A DNA stretch of 64,000 bases, taken from positions 62,001 through 126,000 of the forward strand of contig JAPOXD010000011.1 in the NCBI GenBank assembly GCA_026707285.1. Reading direction: 5' to 3'. Source of the DNA: Chloroflexota bacterium. GTDB taxonomy: Bacteria; Chloroflexota; UBA11872. The position numbers were made by a program, and so were the translations under genes. The notes under the pieces were generated by a model. The model had not been told where the DNA came from and did not search any database. It saw nothing but the letters and a program-made list of their open reading frames with translations. Each line of letters opens with the position of its first letter. The stretch's first letter is position 1. Positions 24,345-33,444 of this stretch are shown here, piece after piece.

Positions 24345-26765
24345 GTGTTCACCCACAGGCGACATGGCAGACTGTCGCTGGCGAGGTGGCAAGCGTCCCG
24401 AGGTGCAGCCTTGCAGGATGGCGAAGACCTACGGTCGGAAAACGAGCGCTTACGATCTCGGATTTCGCGGCTCACGGAGGCAATCCTCCGAATCAGCCAG
24501 CACCTGGAGCTCGAGACGGTGCTGCAGGACGTCGCCGATAGCGCGCGATCGCTCACGGAGGCGCGCTACGCCGCGATCACCACCATCAACGACTCCGGCG
24601 ACCTCCAGGACCTGGTCTTCTCAGGTCTGACGTCCGAGGGAATCGAGCAGACGCTGGCGTTCTCGGATGGCCCGGCCCTCTTGCAATACCTCAGCGGACT
24701 GCAGAAGCCCCTGCGCACCCGGGATTTCGTGGCCCACATCAAGCTGGCCGGATTTCCCGATTTCACCCCGAACATTGGCACGTTCTTGAGCGCTCAGATT
24801 GGTGAGGGGGGCAATAGGGTCGGCACCATATTCATCGGCGAGAAGAAGCACGGCCTGGACTTCACCCTCGAGGACGAAGAGACCCTCGAGATGTTCGCCG
24901 CCCAGGCGGCAACGGCCATCACCAACGCCCGGCGCTACGGCGACGAGCAGCGGGCCAAGGCCGACCAGGCAGCCCTGGTCGAAACCTCGCCCGTCGGGGT
25001 GATGGTCCTCGATGCGAAAACGCGGGAATTGGTGCAGTTCAATGAAGAAGCGCGCCGTATCGGCGGTGGCGTGCGCGGGCAGGGCCGAGACTATGACCAC
25101 GGGCTTTCGCTTTTCGCCTTTCGACGCATGGATGGGCGAGAGATTCCCCGCGCTGAAATGCCCGTGGAGCGAGCGCTCAGCGGCGAGACCGTGCGCGCCG
25201 AAGAGATGGTCATCCACCGCCCGGATGGTGAGACGGTGACGGCGCTGGTGAACGCGACGCCAATCCGTTCGGAGGACGGAGAGATTGTGTCGGTCGTGTC
25301 CACGGTCCAGGACATCACGCCGCTGGAAGAGTTGGAACGACTGCGCGCCGAGTTTCTCGGGATGGTGAGCCACGAGCTGCGCACGCCCCTAACGTCGATC
25401 AAGGGTTCCGCCGCAACCGCGCGGAGCGCCTCGGTCCCGCTCGATCCCGCGGAGACGCGGCAGTTTTTCCGCATCATCGAGGAACAAGCCGACCACATGC
25501 GGGACCTCATCAACAATCTCCTCGACCTGGCCCGGATCGAGGCGGGCACCCTTTCAGTCGCTCCTGAACTTACGGACATCGGCGACGTCATTCACGGCGC
25601 GCGCGACGCCTTCCTGGGCAGCGGCTATCGCAACAGCGTTGCAGTGTCGGTCGCGCCGGACCTTCGCCGGATTCCGCTGGATCGACAGCGTGTGAGCCAA
25701 GTCCTTTACAACCTCTTCACCAATGCATCCAAATACTCGCGCGAGTGGTCCGCGATACGCGTCACCGCCTCGCTTCAGGACCTGTACGTGGCCGTGAGCG
25801 TCACGGACGAGGGACGGGGAATCTCGGCCGAGCAGCTACCCCGCCTGTTCAGCAAGTTCTCGCGGATCGACTTCGAGCATGGCCCGGAAATCGAGGGGGC
25901 CGGCCTCGGCCTGGCGATCTGCCGCGGCATCGTGGAAGCGCACGGCGGCCGCATCTGGGCCGAGAGCGATGGCGAGGGCAAGGGCACCCGCTTCACGTTT
26001 ACGCTGCCTGCGGTCGACACGATGGCGGAACCGTCCGCGAGCCCCGAGGCGGCGAGCACGCCCGGAGCGTCCGCCGGCTGGGAACGCGTACTCGCCGTGG
26101 ACGACGATCCACAGGTATTGCGCTACGTGCGGAATGTTCTCTCGGAAGCCGGCTACTCGGTCACCGTCACCAGCGAACCGGCCGAATTCGACCACCTCAT
26201 TCAGGCTGAGCAGCCGCATTTGGTTCTGTTGAACCTGATGCTGCCCGGGACCAGTGGGTTCGAGCTGATCACGCGCATTCCCAATGTCTTCGAAGTTCCG
26301 GTCATCTTCCTTTCCGGTCGCGGCAGGGCGCAGGACTTTGCCCAAGCCTTCGAAATGGGCGCGGCCGACTATCTGGTGAAACCGTTTGCGCCGACCGAGC
26401 TCGTGGCACGAATCCGGGCGGCGCTGCACAAGCGGTCCGTCTACCGACAGGCCCAGGCGGTCGAGCCCTTCCGCATCGGAAACCTCACGATCAACTACCT
26501 GGAACGCACCGTCACCGTGGCGGGCCGTCCCATCACGCTCACGCCGACCCAATTCAAACTGCTGGCGGAGCTTTCCAACAATGCCGGACGGGTCCTCACG
26601 CACGACGAGTTGCTGCGAAGCGTCTGGGGGCCGGGCCACACAGCCGATCAGCCGCTCCTGCGGTCGTTCGTCAAGGGCCTGCGCAGCAAGCTCGGGGACA
26701 ACGCGCGAGACCCCGTCTATATCTTCACCGAGTCGGGAGTCGGCTACCGCCTGGCGAAGCCCTAG
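24345..26765 (+). CDS. GAF-PAS-histidine kinase-pseudoreceiver-winged helix fusion protein
   Basis: The 806-residue single chain carries, in order: a short coiled start, a GAF domain (about 45-200), a PAS domain (about 205-325), HisKA with H343 in MVSHELRTPLTS, and HATPase with N-box NLFTNASKY, G1 DEGRGI and G2 GAGLGLAICRG. After an Ala/Ser/Pro linker come a receiver-like domain (about 580-700) and an OmpR-type winged helix (about 710-806, ending ESGVGYRLAKP). There are no transmembrane segments. In the receiver, AVDDD and DYLVKPF are kept, but the phospho-acceptor position reads LLNLMLPG, so N630 replaces Asp (codon AAC). A sensor with its own DNA-binding output is implied, but normal aspartyl phosphorylation is not possible. 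The start is uncertain: TTG at 24411, preceded by GAGGTG, is an alternative. Confidence 0.88.
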   Translation: MFTHRRHGRLSLARWQASRGAALQDGEDLRSENERLRSRISRLTEAILRISQHLELETVLQDVADSARSLTEARYAAITTINDSGDLQDLVFSGLTSEGIEQTLAFSDGPALLQYLSGLQKPLRTRDFVAHIKLAGFPDFTPNIGTFLSAQIGEGGNRVGTIFIGEKKHGLDFTLEDEETLEMFAAQAATAITNARRYGDEQRAKADQAALVETSPVGVMVLDAKTRELVQFNEEARRIGGGVRGQGRDYDHGLSLFAFRRMDGREIPRAEMPVERALSGETVRAEEMVIHRPDGETVTALVNATPIRSEDGEIVSVVSTVQDITPLEELERLRAEFLGMVSHELRTPLTSIKGSAATARSASVPLDPAETRQFFRIIEEQADHMRDLINNLLDLARIEAGTLSVAPELTDIGDVIHGARDAFLGSGYRNSVAVSVAPDLRRIPLDRQRVSQVLYNLFTNASKYSREWSAIRVTASLQDLYVAVSVTDEGRGISAEQLPRLFSKFSRIDFEHGPEIEGAGLGLAICRGIVEAHGGRIWAESDGEGKGTRFTFTLPAVDTMAEPSASPEAASTPGASAGWERVLAVDDDPQVLRYVRNVLSEAGYSVTVTSEPAEFDHLIQAEQPHLVLLNLMLPGTSGFELITRIPNVFEVPVIFLSGRGRAQDFAQAFEMGAADYLVKPFAPTELVARIRAALHKRSVYRQAQAVEPFRIGNLTINYLERTVTVAGRPITLTPTQFKLLAELSNNAGRVLTHDELLRSVWGPGHTADQPLLRSFVKGLRSKLGDNARDPVYIFTESGVGYRLAKP

Positions 26766-26813
26766 CGACGCTCGGCGCACGGCCAGCTAACCTGTCCTCC
26801 GCCCGAGATGTAG

Positions 26814-27446
26814 CGGCGCCTGATCGATCAGGGCCACGACATCGTCTCAGTTCATGTCAGCGCAAATTTGATCGGAACAGTGAACTCCGCGGCACAGGCC
26901 AAGGCCGGAATCGGAGAGCCGCATCGCATCGAGATTGACGACTCTCGGCTCGCCGGCGGTTCACTTGGGCTTTTGGCGCTCAGCGCGTCTCGGTGGGCGA
27001 AGGAATCAAGCTCACACATTGACGTGGCACAGCGCGTCCGTGAATCTGCGCCTGCATATTCAGGATATGTGATGGTCGACACGCTGAAATACCTTGAAAT
27101 GGGCGGCCGCATTGGCCAGGCGCAAGCATTCCTCGGCAGCCTGCTGAACTTCAAACCCATCGTGTGCATTCGGGACGGCGAGGTTCAGCCCGTCGAGCGT
27201 CGCCGTGCGCGACGGCGCGCAATCTCACGGCTCACGGCAACCGTTCGTGAATTGGCCGCAATTCGAATGCTCCACCTCAGCCATACAACGGGTCGTGCGG
27301 GAACCATGGCCATCCGCGACGAATTGAGCAGCCTCGCGCCTCCCGACCAGATCTTTGAATCCCGCTTGGGCCCAGTGCTGGGCGCCCATCTGGGACCAAA
27401 CGCCCTCTCGGTCGGGCTTTCTCGAAGCCGTCCCACCCCCACCTAG
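26814..27446 (+). pseudogene. degV: DegV family protein, 5'-truncated remnant
   Basis: An open frame of 210 codons follows an in-frame TAG at 26811 and has no plausible start. It encodes the C-terminal three quarters of a DegV fatty-acid-binding protein: LIDQGHDIVSVHVSANLIGT, IEIDDSRLAGGSLGLLAL, YVMVDTLKYLEMGGRIGQA, LLNFKPIVCIRDGEVQPVER and the closing RLGPVLGAHLGPNALSVGL. About 80 N-terminal residues of the usual 280, including the first lipid-binding lobe, are missing. The preceding 45 bp do not encode them. A TTG at 26868 could start a 192-residue product, but that would be even shorter. Deletion, perhaps when the upstream kinase gene arrived, is the likely cause. Confidence 0.75.
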
Positions 27447-27501
27447 CCAGCGGCCGACTCAGAGGTCACGACGCGCGCTTCGAACTGCCGGAAACTCCTC
27501 G

Positions 27502-28194
27502 TCAACTCTTTTGGGGCGCGTCCACACGACTGGTATCCGGATCATCGAGCAATCCGTTCCGCACGGCCCAGACGACGATCTCCTGTTTCGAACTGTAGCC
27601 CAGCTTTTCCTGTATTCGGTACATGGCGTTCCTAATGGTCAGGGGACTATTGCCTCGAGCTTTGGCAATCTCAGCATATGCCTTGCCGTGCGCAAACATG
27701 GTGAGTATTTCACGCTCTCGCGCCGTGAGCTCCTGGGACTGCACCGGGCTCACGGGTGGCGACGGACTACGCAGATCGGCAAATACCCGGCGAACGATTT
27801 CGATCGGTAGCCGCGAGCCGCCTTCGGCTACCTCGCGAACCGCCGCAAGAAAGTCCTCCTTGCCCGTGAATTTCTGCAGGTATCCGGTTGCGCCGGCGGC
27901 AACTGCGTTGATGACCGCCTCCTCCTCCGTCGAAGCCGTCAGGATCAGTACCCGAGTCTCCGGCAATGCGCTCATGATTTCACGACACGCTTCAGCGCCA
28001 TCCATGTTCGGCATGAGCACGTCCATGATCACGACATCCGGGACCAGCCGCACCGCCGCCTTCACGGACTCTGCTCCATCGCCGACTTCTCCCACCACTC
28101 TGAAGCCGGTTGAATGTTCCAGGATCTCACGCAGCCCCTGTCGGACGATCGGATGATCGTCGACAAGAAGCACCTTGATCTCTTTCGATTGCAA
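27502..28194 (-). CDS. NarL/FixJ-family response regulator
   Basis: The 230-residue protein has a receiver with DDH (residues 12-14), phospho-acceptor D58 in VVIMDVLMPNMDG, Thr in LILTAS and Lys in GYLQKF. The LuxR-type helix-turn-helix spans about 155-215 (LTAREREILTMFAHGKAYAEIAKARGNS). Its recognition helix region reads SPLTIRNAMYRIQEKLG. It lies 4 bp downstream of its kinase gene in the same transcript. It controls unknown targets. Confidence 0.92.
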   Translation of the reverse strand: MQSKEIKVLLVDDHPIVRQGLREILEHSTGFRVVGEVGDGAESVKAAVRLVPDVVIMDVLMPNMDGAEACREIMSALPETRVLILTASTEEEAVINAVAAGATGYLQKFTGKEDFLAAVREVAEGGSRLPIEIVRRVFADLRSPSPPVSPVQSQELTAREREILTMFAHGKAYAEIAKARGNSPLTIRNAMYRIQEKLGYSSKQEIVVWAVRNGLLDDPDTSRVDAPQKS

Positions 28195-28198
28195 CTTG

Positions 28199-29425
28199 TC
28201 AATCCCCCTTTATGGCACGCTGTCTCGGAACGTGACAGATCACCGAGGTACCGCCACCAGCTTCACCAGATTCCACGGAAAGACTCCCTCCAATGCGTTC
28301 AGCGTCCAGGCGCATATTCGAGATTCCATGCCCACCTTCTTCGAAGTCTTCTGGAAGCCCTTTGCCATCATCGGCCACCGACAGCTGAATACGCCCACGC
28401 GAGAACTCCAGCCCGACCGTCACATTCGACGCTTCGGCATGACGAAAGGCATTGGTCAACGCATTGTGAGCGATCAGAAATAGAACCGAACGAGTCTCGA
28501 CATCCAACGGCGGCTCTTCGCCTGACTGCTGCAGCTTCGCAGGTACCGATGTGATGGCCGTGAATGTACGAATATGCGTACCCAACACGTCACTGATCAT
28601 CTTGCCCTCGAAGATTCCACCCATGTTGAGCGGCCGACGCAATTCCCACATCGCAGATTTTGCGAGCGCCAAGGTCGCCCCGAGTGTCGACATCAATCTC
28701 TCGTTCGATTTGTCAGCGAGGTCAAGCGCCGTCTCGATTCCAAGACTCACCATATAAGCCGACTGCGCCGTCGTATCGTGAATGGTTCGCGAGACGTCCA
28801 TACGCTCTTCAAAGAGGATTCGTTCGCTTCGCACCGCCGCCCGCCTCCGCATCCTTTCGATCCGGCTTATCAGATTCACTGTAATCACTACAATATACAT
28901 TGCTAATATTCTAGCGAATAGTGTCTTCTCATCCCGCATGCTCAAATCGAGACCTTCGCCGGCGTAAACACTAATCAGTGCATATAGTATCGCCACTAGC
29001 GTCGTCCAGATTACCCAGACCGCGATCGACGTCGACGCGACTGCGATGAGCGCTAGCGCCGGATAGTAGGCGACAAAGAAGAAGTGCTGAAATCCGCCTC
29101 CCACGACAATTACACTTGAGATCAACAACGCGTCAATCGCGCTTGCCGCAAACATCCAGCGCCATGTGATTGTCTTTCGCAGGAGTATCGCGCCGTGCAA
29201 CCCAGCGTTGAACCCCACAAACACGATTAGAAGACCCGCAAGCAGCGCGTATGGATAAGTCTCGTTATCAGGCCGATATACAAGGAGCACAATGCAACCA
29301 AGAGCGAATGTCCATCTCGCCCAGACAGCTATTGTCGCAGCGTGCCTAATCTCATCTGGATGCGTTCGGGCATTGCTTTCAAGCCACGATCGAATGTAGA
29401 GAGGATATTCCTTCAGCCTAACCAA
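28199..29425 (-). CDS. NarX/DesK-type sensor histidine kinase
   Basis: The 408-residue protein has five or six transmembrane helices in residues 35-190. The HisKA_3 dimerisation domain carries H216 in DVSRTIHDTTAQSAYMVSLG. The HATPase domain has N-box FLIAHNALTNAFRHA, G1 ADDGKGL and G2 GGHGISNMR. It is first in a two-gene operon with the NarL-type regulator. The membrane-embedded input domain with almost no extracytoplasmic loop resembles DesK-like sensors of membrane state. GC content and codon use are lower than in neighbouring operons, hinting at a different history. Confidence 0.9.
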   Translation of the reverse strand: MVRLKEYPLYIRSWLESNARTHPDEIRHAATIAVWARWTFALGCIVLLVYRPDNETYPYALLAGLLIVFVGFNAGLHGAILLRKTITWRWMFAASAIDALLISSVIVVGGGFQHFFFVAYYPALALIAVASTSIAVWVIWTTLVAILYALISVYAGEGLDLSMRDEKTLFARILAMYIVVITVNLISRIERMRRRAAVRSERILFEERMDVSRTIHDTTAQSAYMVSLGIETALDLADKSNERLMSTLGATLALAKSAMWELRRPLNMGGIFEGKMISDVLGTHIRTFTAITSVPAKLQQSGEEPPLDVETRSVLFLIAHNALTNAFRHAEASNVTVGLEFSRGRIQLSVADDGKGLPEDFEEGGHGISNMRLDAERIGGSLSVESGEAGGGTSVICHVPRQRAIKGD

Positions 29426-30367
29426 CGCTATGCCCGCTTATTCTCGCGGTTCTACCACGCAACTCGGGAATCATCGATACAATCGACCTTCGACTCACAC
29501 CACAGATCCAACTTGCGGGCAAGGCAATGCGTTCAGATCTAACTTGTGGCGTGGTACGATTCCTCCAGCCAAACTAGACAGTCCCATTCTACTGCGCACA
29601 ACAAAATGTGAAAAGGTCTGAAGATACCTATCGAGAAAGGTATCCAAAGACCCCATAGCTAAGGCGGAAAGCCACAACCGGCGGTCGAGCGCGATGCACG
29701 CTGCATTGACTTGTACGGCCACGGCAATGAGTGGATGAGAATCGCGACGCATCGATTGGCCAGTACCAGATTCGTACTCCAAATTGCAGCTATCTTCCCC
29801 ATCTGAGATTGAGTCGCCGTGGACAATTCTTCAGTAGTGAACTCAACGGTCTCGATAGCTACCCAAAGCGTCTCGGTAGCAATCGATACGAAGTCGGGGC
29901 GGCCGGGACCAGGCGGTTTCCGCAAGCGATCCCGTACAGCATGCGCCGTCCGGCGTGCAATGGCGCCAGCGCTGGCCCTGACTGCGGCCCGGTGCGCGAC
30001 GCCTGACACCGCGACCGCAGCGCAGCCGCGTGCGCTCCGCGCTGGGCGGCAGGCGCGTGACGCTCCGCTTGCGATTTGGGGGCGGTGAGGGTCGGCTAGA
30101 CCTCTGCCCAGCAGTTGCGGGTGGACGTGGGATATCGAAGCGAGGAGTGGATCCGCCAGTGGTCAATACGCCTCACGCCGCCCCCCTCGCGTCGGCGTGC
30201 TCCACCAGCCCGCCCTCCGTTGACGACCCAGAACGTTTGGCCTGATACTTATTCGGCCCAAAGCAAATCGTCGTCGAATTATTCATCTTGCGGCGAAGTG
30301 CTGCGTATCGTGGGCGTCTGCCGACGTACGGGCCCGATCCGCGTATCGGTGTATGGGGAGGATTCGA
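29426..30367. other. Long gene-poor region
   Basis: About 940 bp between divergent units in which no gene could be supported. The left 400 bp are markedly AT-richer than the surroundings; the right part returns to high GC. Short open frames on both strands have no recognisable motifs. The only clear structure is the hairpin at 29615-29652. The promoters for the minus-strand kinase operon and the plus-strand transporter operon must lie here. Confidence 0.5.
29615..29652. ncRNA. Long imperfect hairpin, candidate structured RNA or terminator
   Basis: GGTCT-gaa-GATACCT (29615-29629) pairs with AGGTATC-caa-AGACC (29638-29652) around the 8-nt loop ATCGAGAA. This gives a 7-bp and a 5-bp stem separated by a symmetric 3x3 internal loop. 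It sits alone in the gene-poor region. A small RNA end or regulatory element is a guess; no promoter was assigned. Confidence 0.35.
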
Positions 30368-32293
30368 ATGGGACGAGCAATCGGACCTGGGATGACGCGT
30401 CGGCAGTTACTGCGCGCAGCCATGCTGGGCGGCGGATCCGCCACGTTGGCCGCCATTCTGGCGGCGTGCGGCGAGGCCGAGGTCGTTGAGAAGACGGTGA
30501 CGGTGACGGTCACCGAAGTCAAAGAGGTGGTGAAGGAAGTCCCGGTCGAGACGGTCGTCACCAAAGAGGTGATCAAGGAGGTTCCGGTCGAGACGGTCGT
30601 CACCAAGGAAGTCATCAAGGAAGTTCCGGTCGTCGAGGTCAAAGAGGTCGAGGTCGAGAAGGTCGTTGAGAAGGAAGTCATCCGCGAGGTCGAAGTCCAA
30701 AAGGTCGTCACTCGCGAGGTCGAGCGGCCCGTTGACGTTCGTCGCGGCGGCACCCTGATCCTGCGCCACACACGGGACCCACAGGTTGGTGGGATCGAGG
30801 GGCCGCAGGCGCTTGCCGAAGTGGACAAGAGCATCGCCTTCATGATTTCGGAGACGATGCTCAAGTTCGACTTCGAGAAGGTCGAGCCGGTCCCGTGGCT
30901 GGCCGAGGCCTTCGAGATCTCGCCCGACGGCACGTTCATCGACTTGACGATCCGCGGCGGCATCAAGTTCCAGGACGGCACCGACTTCGACGCGGATGCC
31001 GCGGTCTTCAACTTGAACCGCGTCTTCGACGCCGACCACCCATTTCACGCGACCGGCGTGTATCCCTACACGAACTGGGCCTTGCTCAGCCACGCCGAGA
31101 AGGTGAGCAGCGATGTCGTGCGGGTGTTCTCGGGACTCGACGCCGACCCGATTCTCCACTGGCGGCTGACGACCGAGGCCACCTATATGACGAGCCCGGC
31201 CGCCATCGAGCAGTTTGGGGAAGACATTGATCTCAACCCCGTGGGAACCGGGCCGTTCAAGTTCGACGCCTTCGAGCCGGGCGTTCAGCTGAGCCTGGTC
31301 CGCAACGAGGACTACTGGAACCCTGACAACGCCCCGTTTCTCGACAAGGTCATCTACCGCATCATTCCCGACGCCCAGGCGGCAGCCGCCGAGTTTCGGG
31401 CGGGGAACCTCGATGTGTTCCCGTTTGCGCTGACGCCGGACATCCTTGAGCTCAGGGACGACGCCAAGTTCCGGCTGCAACTGTTCGCCACAAACACCTA
31501 CTTCTACCTGTCGGCCAACAACGCCATCGATCCGTTCGACAACCCCGAGTTCCGAAAGGCGCTGGCCCATGCCTACGACTGGAAGACTCGGATCAAGGAG
31601 CTGGAACCGTTCAACGACTACCTGCCCACGCCGTGGTACCCGCACGGGTTTGCCTATAACGGGGACGTGCCGACCTACGAGTACGACCCGGAGAAATCCA
31701 GGCAGATCCTGGAGGACCTCGGCTGGAAGCTGGGCGACGATGGCATACGCGTGCGAGAGAGCGACGGCAAGCGCGCCAGCTTCACCATTGCCGCCTGGCT
31801 GGCGGCGGGCACGCCGGTGGACGACAACCGGCTCTTCATGCAACAGAACCTGAAGGACATCGGGATCGAGACGGAGTTCTGGATCATGGACCCGTCGGTG
31901 GTGTTCGACGACGTGGAAGGCATCCGGAACCCCGACAAGCTGGAGCTCTATCCGCTGGGCTGGAACACGGCGCTGCCGGACCCGAGCTTCCTGCTGGACC
32001 CGACCTACCTGTGCGAGGAACGTCCGCCGGCCGAGAAGGCGGGCGCCGGCTGGAACTTCGCGCAGTTCTGCGACGCGCGGGTGGACGAGCTCTTGACGCA
32101 AGCTCGCAAGGACATGAATCCGGAGACCCGCGCCGCCGCCTACCGGGAGGTTCAGCAGATCATTGCCGAGGGCGCGATCATGCAATGGGGCGTGCTCAGC
32201 CGATTCCCGGTGCTGATCAAGTCCGATGTCCACGGTCTCTTCTACCGACCCTATCGGGTCAACGAGCTCGAGCGCGTCTGGCTCGATCGGTAA
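30368..32293 (+). CDS. Peptide/nickel-type ABC transporter substrate-binding lipoprotein (family 5)
   Basis: The 641-residue protein has a Tat-type signal (TRRQLLRAAMLGGGSATLAA) and lipobox LAAC (C34). An 85-residue Val/Glu/Lys linker made of repeating KEVPVETVVTKEVI-like units follows. The SBP_bac_5 domain then runs to the C terminus: WLAEAFEISPDGTFIDLTIRGGIKFQDG, NPVGTGPFKFDAF, YWNPDNAPFLDKVIYRII and the FRKALAHAYDW helix. ATG at 30368 is chosen because GGGGAGGA ends 5 nt before it; an in-frame ATG at 30353 overlaps that site. It delivers ligand to the permeases encoded next. Ligand is unknown; the downstream deacylase and amidohydrolase suggest an N-acylated or peptide-like compound. Confidence 0.92.
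   Translation: MGRAIGPGMTRRQLLRAAMLGGGSATLAAILAACGEAEVVEKTVTVTVTEVKEVVKEVPVETVVTKEVIKEVPVETVVTKEVIKEVPVVEVKEVEVEKVVEKEVIREVEVQKVVTREVERPVDVRRGGTLILRHTRDPQVGGIEGPQALAEVDKSIAFMISETMLKFDFEKVEPVPWLAEAFEISPDGTFIDLTIRGGIKFQDGTDFDADAAVFNLNRVFDADHPFHATGVYPYTNWALLSHAEKVSSDVVRVFSGLDADPILHWRLTTEATYMTSPAAIEQFGEDIDLNPVGTGPFKFDAFEPGVQLSLVRNEDYWNPDNAPFLDKVIYRIIPDAQAAAAEFRAGNLDVFPFALTPDILELRDDAKFRLQLFATNTYFYLSANNAIDPFDNPEFRKALAHAYDWKTRIKELEPFNDYLPTPWYPHGFAYNGDVPTYEYDPEKSRQILEDLGWKLGDDGIRVRESDGKRASFTIAAWLAAGTPVDDNRLFMQQNLKDIGIETEFWIMDPSVVFDDVEGIRNPDKLELYPLGWNTALPDPSFLLDPTYLCEERPPAEKAGAGWNFAQFCDARVDELLTQARKDMNPETRAAAYREVQQIIAEGAIMQWGVLSRFPVLIKSDVHGLFYRPYRVNELERVWLDR
30533..30616 (+). repeat. 42-bp tandem repeat encoding the lipoprotein linker
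   Basis: Two consecutive 42-bp units (30533-30574, 30575-30616) both encode KEVPVETVVTKEVI and differ only at silent third positions. A partial third unit follows. The pattern suggests slippage-driven growth of the spacer between membrane anchor and binding domain. Confidence 0.85.
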
Positions 32294-32337
32294 CCCGTCC
32301 CCGTCTTCGCCAAGGAGGCCAACCCGCCGTTGTGACT

Positions 32338-32367
32338 CTCCCGGGACCCCTGGGGGGTCCCCGGGAG
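32338..32367 (+). terminator. Hairpin between binding protein and first permease gene
   Basis: CTCCCGGGACCCC (32338-32350) pairs with GGGGTCCCCGGGAG (32354-32367) with one bulged base and a very short loop. No T-tract follows. Placed right after the binding-protein gene, it likely limits read-through or protects the upstream mRNA, giving excess binding protein over permease. Confidence 0.6.
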
Positions 32368-32475
32368 GGCGCGGGGACGAATGGTTGGGATTTGTCTAGG
32401 GTGGGATATGGATCGGTCGGGACGCCCGGGATGCACGCGCCAGTCGCGGTGCGGCCGGCGGGACGCTGACGGTCG

Positions 32476-33444
32476 ATGACCGGTTTTCTGCTGCGGCGCC
32501 TCGGAGCCTCGCTCCTGGTGATTGTCGGCGGAAGCATCCTCGTCTTCGGCGCCTTGCGAGCGATTCCCGGCGATCCCATCCAGTTGATGCTGGGGACCCA
32601 TGGCGTGACCAATCCCGAGTTGGTCGCCAGGTACACCGAGCGCTTTGGACTCGATCTACCGGCGCCCGTCCAGTATCTGTACTGGGTCGGGCAGCTGGTC
32701 CGCGGCGACCTTGGGGACTCGATCGTCCAACCGCAATCCGTCGGGGACTTCATGCGGATGCGCGCAATCAATACGGCGGTCCTGGGCGCAACGGCCTGGG
32801 TCATCGCCGTCCTGGGCGGAACCGGAATCGGCATCGTCGCCGCCCTGCTCGTGCATCGCCGCATGTGGGTGGCGGACTATGCGCTGTCCGGCTTCTCGGT
32901 GGTCATGATCAGCATTCCCTCGTTTTCGCTCGCGCTGATCTTGATGATCATCTTCGGGGTCAATCTCGGGTGGCTGCCCGTGCTGGGCATGCAATCGGTC
33001 GAGGATTCCGGCCTTCTCGACCGGCTGCGGCACCTGGTGCTGCCGGCCGTCACGCTGGCCACAGTGCCCGGCTTTGTGCTCGGGCGCATTGTCAAGGCCG
33101 CGATCACCGACGCCCTGCTCGGCGACTATGCGCGCACCGCCTATGCCAAGGGCCTGTCCGAGCGGCGGGTGTTCCTGGTCCACGTGCTGCGCAACGCGAT
33201 GGTCCCAATCGTCACCAACACCGGGCTGATGTTTGGCGGTTTCCTCTCCGGTTCGGTGCTGGTGGAGTTCATGTTTGCCTGGCCGGGTCTTGGGCGGGGG
33301 CTGGTGAACGCCATCCTCGCCAGGGACTTCCCGATCGTGCAGGGCATCACGCTGCTCATCCTCGTGATCTTCACCGTCGTCAATCTCCTCGTCGACCTTT
33401 CCTACGGCCTCATCGATCCCAGGATTCGCTATGCGCGGGACTGA
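32476..33444 (+). CDS. Peptide-type ABC transporter permease (DppB-like)
   Basis: The 322-residue integral membrane protein begins MTGFLLRRLGASLLVIVGGS, the usual first helix of DppB/GsiC permeases. It continues with PGDP near residue 34, a long first loop (LVARYTERFGLDLPAPVQYLYW), and the coupling segment DYARTAYAKGLSERRVFLVHVLRNAMVPIV. It ends DPRIRYARD, as is standard. About six helices. Its 3' end overlaps the next permease by 14 bp. Confidence 0.92.
   Translation: MTGFLLRRLGASLLVIVGGSILVFGALRAIPGDPIQLMLGTHGVTNPELVARYTERFGLDLPAPVQYLYWVGQLVRGDLGDSIVQPQSVGDFMRMRAINTAVLGATAWVIAVLGGTGIGIVAALLVHRRMWVADYALSGFSVVMISIPSFSLALILMIIFGVNLGWLPVLGMQSVEDSGLLDRLRHLVLPAVTLATVPGFVLGRIVKAAITDALLGDYARTAYAKGLSERRVFLVHVLRNAMVPIVTNTGLMFGGFLSGSVLVEFMFAWPGLGRGLVNAILARDFPIVQGITLLILVIFTVVNLLVDLSYGLIDPRIRYARD

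Noticed and set aside
23689-24630. 313-codon frame spanning the end of the sensor kinase gene and the start of the fusion kinase gene
   Set aside because: It is an out-of-frame reading of both kinase genes, with Arg/His-rich composition and no domain.
29659-30009. 116-codon minus-strand frame in the gene-poor region
   Set aside because: No family resemblance, no ribosome binding site, and half of it is low-complexity Arg/Ala sequence.
30407-32233. 608-codon open frame antisense to the binding-protein gene
   Set aside because: It mirrors the GC-rich sense codons and has a His/Arg/Val-biased composition without motifs. The sense frame has a Tat signal, lipobox and full family 5 motifs.
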